NCBI GenBank assembly: GCA_030613125.1
Contig: JAUWMO010000235.1
Span: 1 to 5,599 of the forward strand
Direction of reading: 5' to 3'
Source: Bacteroidota bacterium
GTDB taxonomy: Bacteria > Bacteroidota > Bacteroidia > Bacteroidales > VadinHA17
DNA: 5,599 bases
Translations under genes and position numbers: made by a program
Part shown: in pieces, positions 5,260 through 5,599 of the stretch
Numbering within the stretch: position 1 is the first letter of the stretch
How the letters are laid out: each line of letters begins with the position of its first letter
The notes under the pieces: generated by a model
Told to the model about the DNA's origin: nothing
Databases searched by the model: none
What the model saw: only the letters and a program-made list of their open reading frames with translations

Positions 5260-5382
5260 ATGCCAGGGAAAAAGAAAAAAGCAGTTACGAAAAGAAGAGT
5301 ACAGGCTGCTGCAAAAAAGAAAAGAAAATCTAAACCTGAAAAAACCCAGGCTGTATCTCACAGTAAGGATTACTCATTTTAG
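5260..5382 (+). CDS. Small lysine-rich basic protein, 40 residues
   Basis: ATG 5260 to TAG 5382 encodes 40 residues with 12 Lys and 3 Arg against only two acidic residues. The basic residues are concentrated in the first 28 positions (GKKKKAVTKRRV, then AAAKKKRKSK), followed by a more neutral, Ser-rich tail ending SHSKDYSF. The composition resembles the unstructured basic tails of histone-H1-like or nucleoid-associated proteins and of some ribosomal proteins. Nucleic-acid binding is therefore the natural guess, but no fold or family is recognisable. An AT-rich leader without a Shine-Dalgarno precedes it, as for other genes here. Its stop lies 10 bases before the next start, so the two are probably co-transcribed. 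Low complexity means the ORF could be fortuitous, but its start, length and placement argue for a real gene. Confidence 0.55.
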   Translation: MPGKKKKAVTKRRVQAAAKKKRKSKPEKTQAVSHSKDYSF

Positions 5383-5392
5383 ATATTTAGTT

Positions 5393-5599
5393 ATGGTAAA
5401 AGCCAGGAAAGAACTACACGTTTTACAGAAGCTGTATGGATTAATGGCCGAAATTTTTAAAATGCAACCCTGGAAGTTGATTTTTGAAAATGATCTTTTT
5501 GCCGTGCAGGAACCGGATGGCGGGGAACCTGCTTTTATCAGCATTATGGGTGAACTCGGGGAGCACCGGGCAGTGGGAGCATATATCGGAGCACTGGGA
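5393..5599 (+). CDS. Unidentified protein, N-terminal 69 residues (partial, runs off the window)
   Basis: The frame opens at ATG 5393 and stays open to the window end. The visible part has an alpha-helical start (ELHVLQKLYGLMAEIF at 7-22), then a conserved-looking beta-rich segment: MQPWKLIFENDLFAV (24-38), EPAFISIMGELGEHRAVGAY (46-65), and IGALG at the edge. The pattern of a PW pair, a D-LFAV strand and SIMG-x-x-GE resembles a domain of unknown function found in bacterial proteins annotated near the plasmid pRiA4b ORF-3/DUF group. That is recalled similarity only, and I would not transfer a function. No signal peptide or membrane segment is seen. It follows the basic 40-residue protein by 10 bases and probably shares its transcript. 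Confidence 0.7.
   Translation, partial: MVKARKELHVLQKLYGLMAEIFKMQPWKLIFENDLFAVQEPDGGEPAFISIMGELGEHRAVGAYIGALG

Noticed and set aside
1..5599. A defence island or phage/plasmid module linking the nuclease and ATPase
   Set aside because: The two genes are separated by 179 bases with a candidate independent promoter/operator region, and there are no integrase, transposase, terminase, toxin or restriction genes in the window.

Overview
The window looks like Bacteroidetes (Bacteroidota) chromosome, probably a Bacteroidales/Marinilabiliales-type anaerobe or marine relative. The evidence is moderate AT-richness, starts with almost no Shine-Dalgarno sequence, a PurF-like protein with the MSGLFG...CTHCWDGSS layout I associate with that phylum, and an archaeal-type (STAND-like) ATPase of a kind common there. 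This placement is an inference from gene style; no rRNA or marker gene is present.

Layout, left to right. (1) 1-780: the 3' part of an ABC exporter gene, containing the complete nucleotide-binding domain. (2) 781-1274: about 490 bases without a credible gene, built from repeats. Two diverged 42-bp copies of a stem-loop element flank a set of nested inverted repeats. A GC-rich patch with hairpins, a tandem octamer tract and an AT-rich leader with a UUCG-capped hairpin follow. (3) 1275-2681: a full-length amidophosphoribosyltransferase (PurF) homologue whose glutaminase half has lost its catalytic residues, while the PRPP-binding half and four cysteines matching an iron-sulfur cluster site are kept. 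(4) 2766-3407: a compact XPF/ERCC4-family structure-specific nuclease with a tandem helix-hairpin-helix tail, a eukaryotic/archaeal type of repair enzyme that is unusual in bacteria. (5) 3408-3586: an intergenic region with an 11-bp perfect inverted repeat just before the next gene. (6) 3587-4723: a P-loop ATPase with a C-terminal winged-helix-like region. (7) 4724-5259: about 540 bases with no long gene. It holds a possible minus-strand coding fragment, several hairpins, a doubly symmetric TGTTCG array and short, apparently frame-broken ORFs. (8) 5260-5382 and 5393-5599: a lysine-rich 40-residue protein closely followed by the start of an unidentified gene that runs off the window.

All credible genes of appreciable length lie on the + strand, but most are separated by 84 to about 540 bases with their own leader-like sequences, so they look like independent units rather than one operon. 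Only the last two (10-base gap) look co-transcribed. I see no obvious joint pathway. The points most worth a second look are the glutaminase-dead PurF homologue, the bacterial XPF-type nuclease, and the two strongly symmetric operator-like sites at 3534-3563 and 4907-4959.
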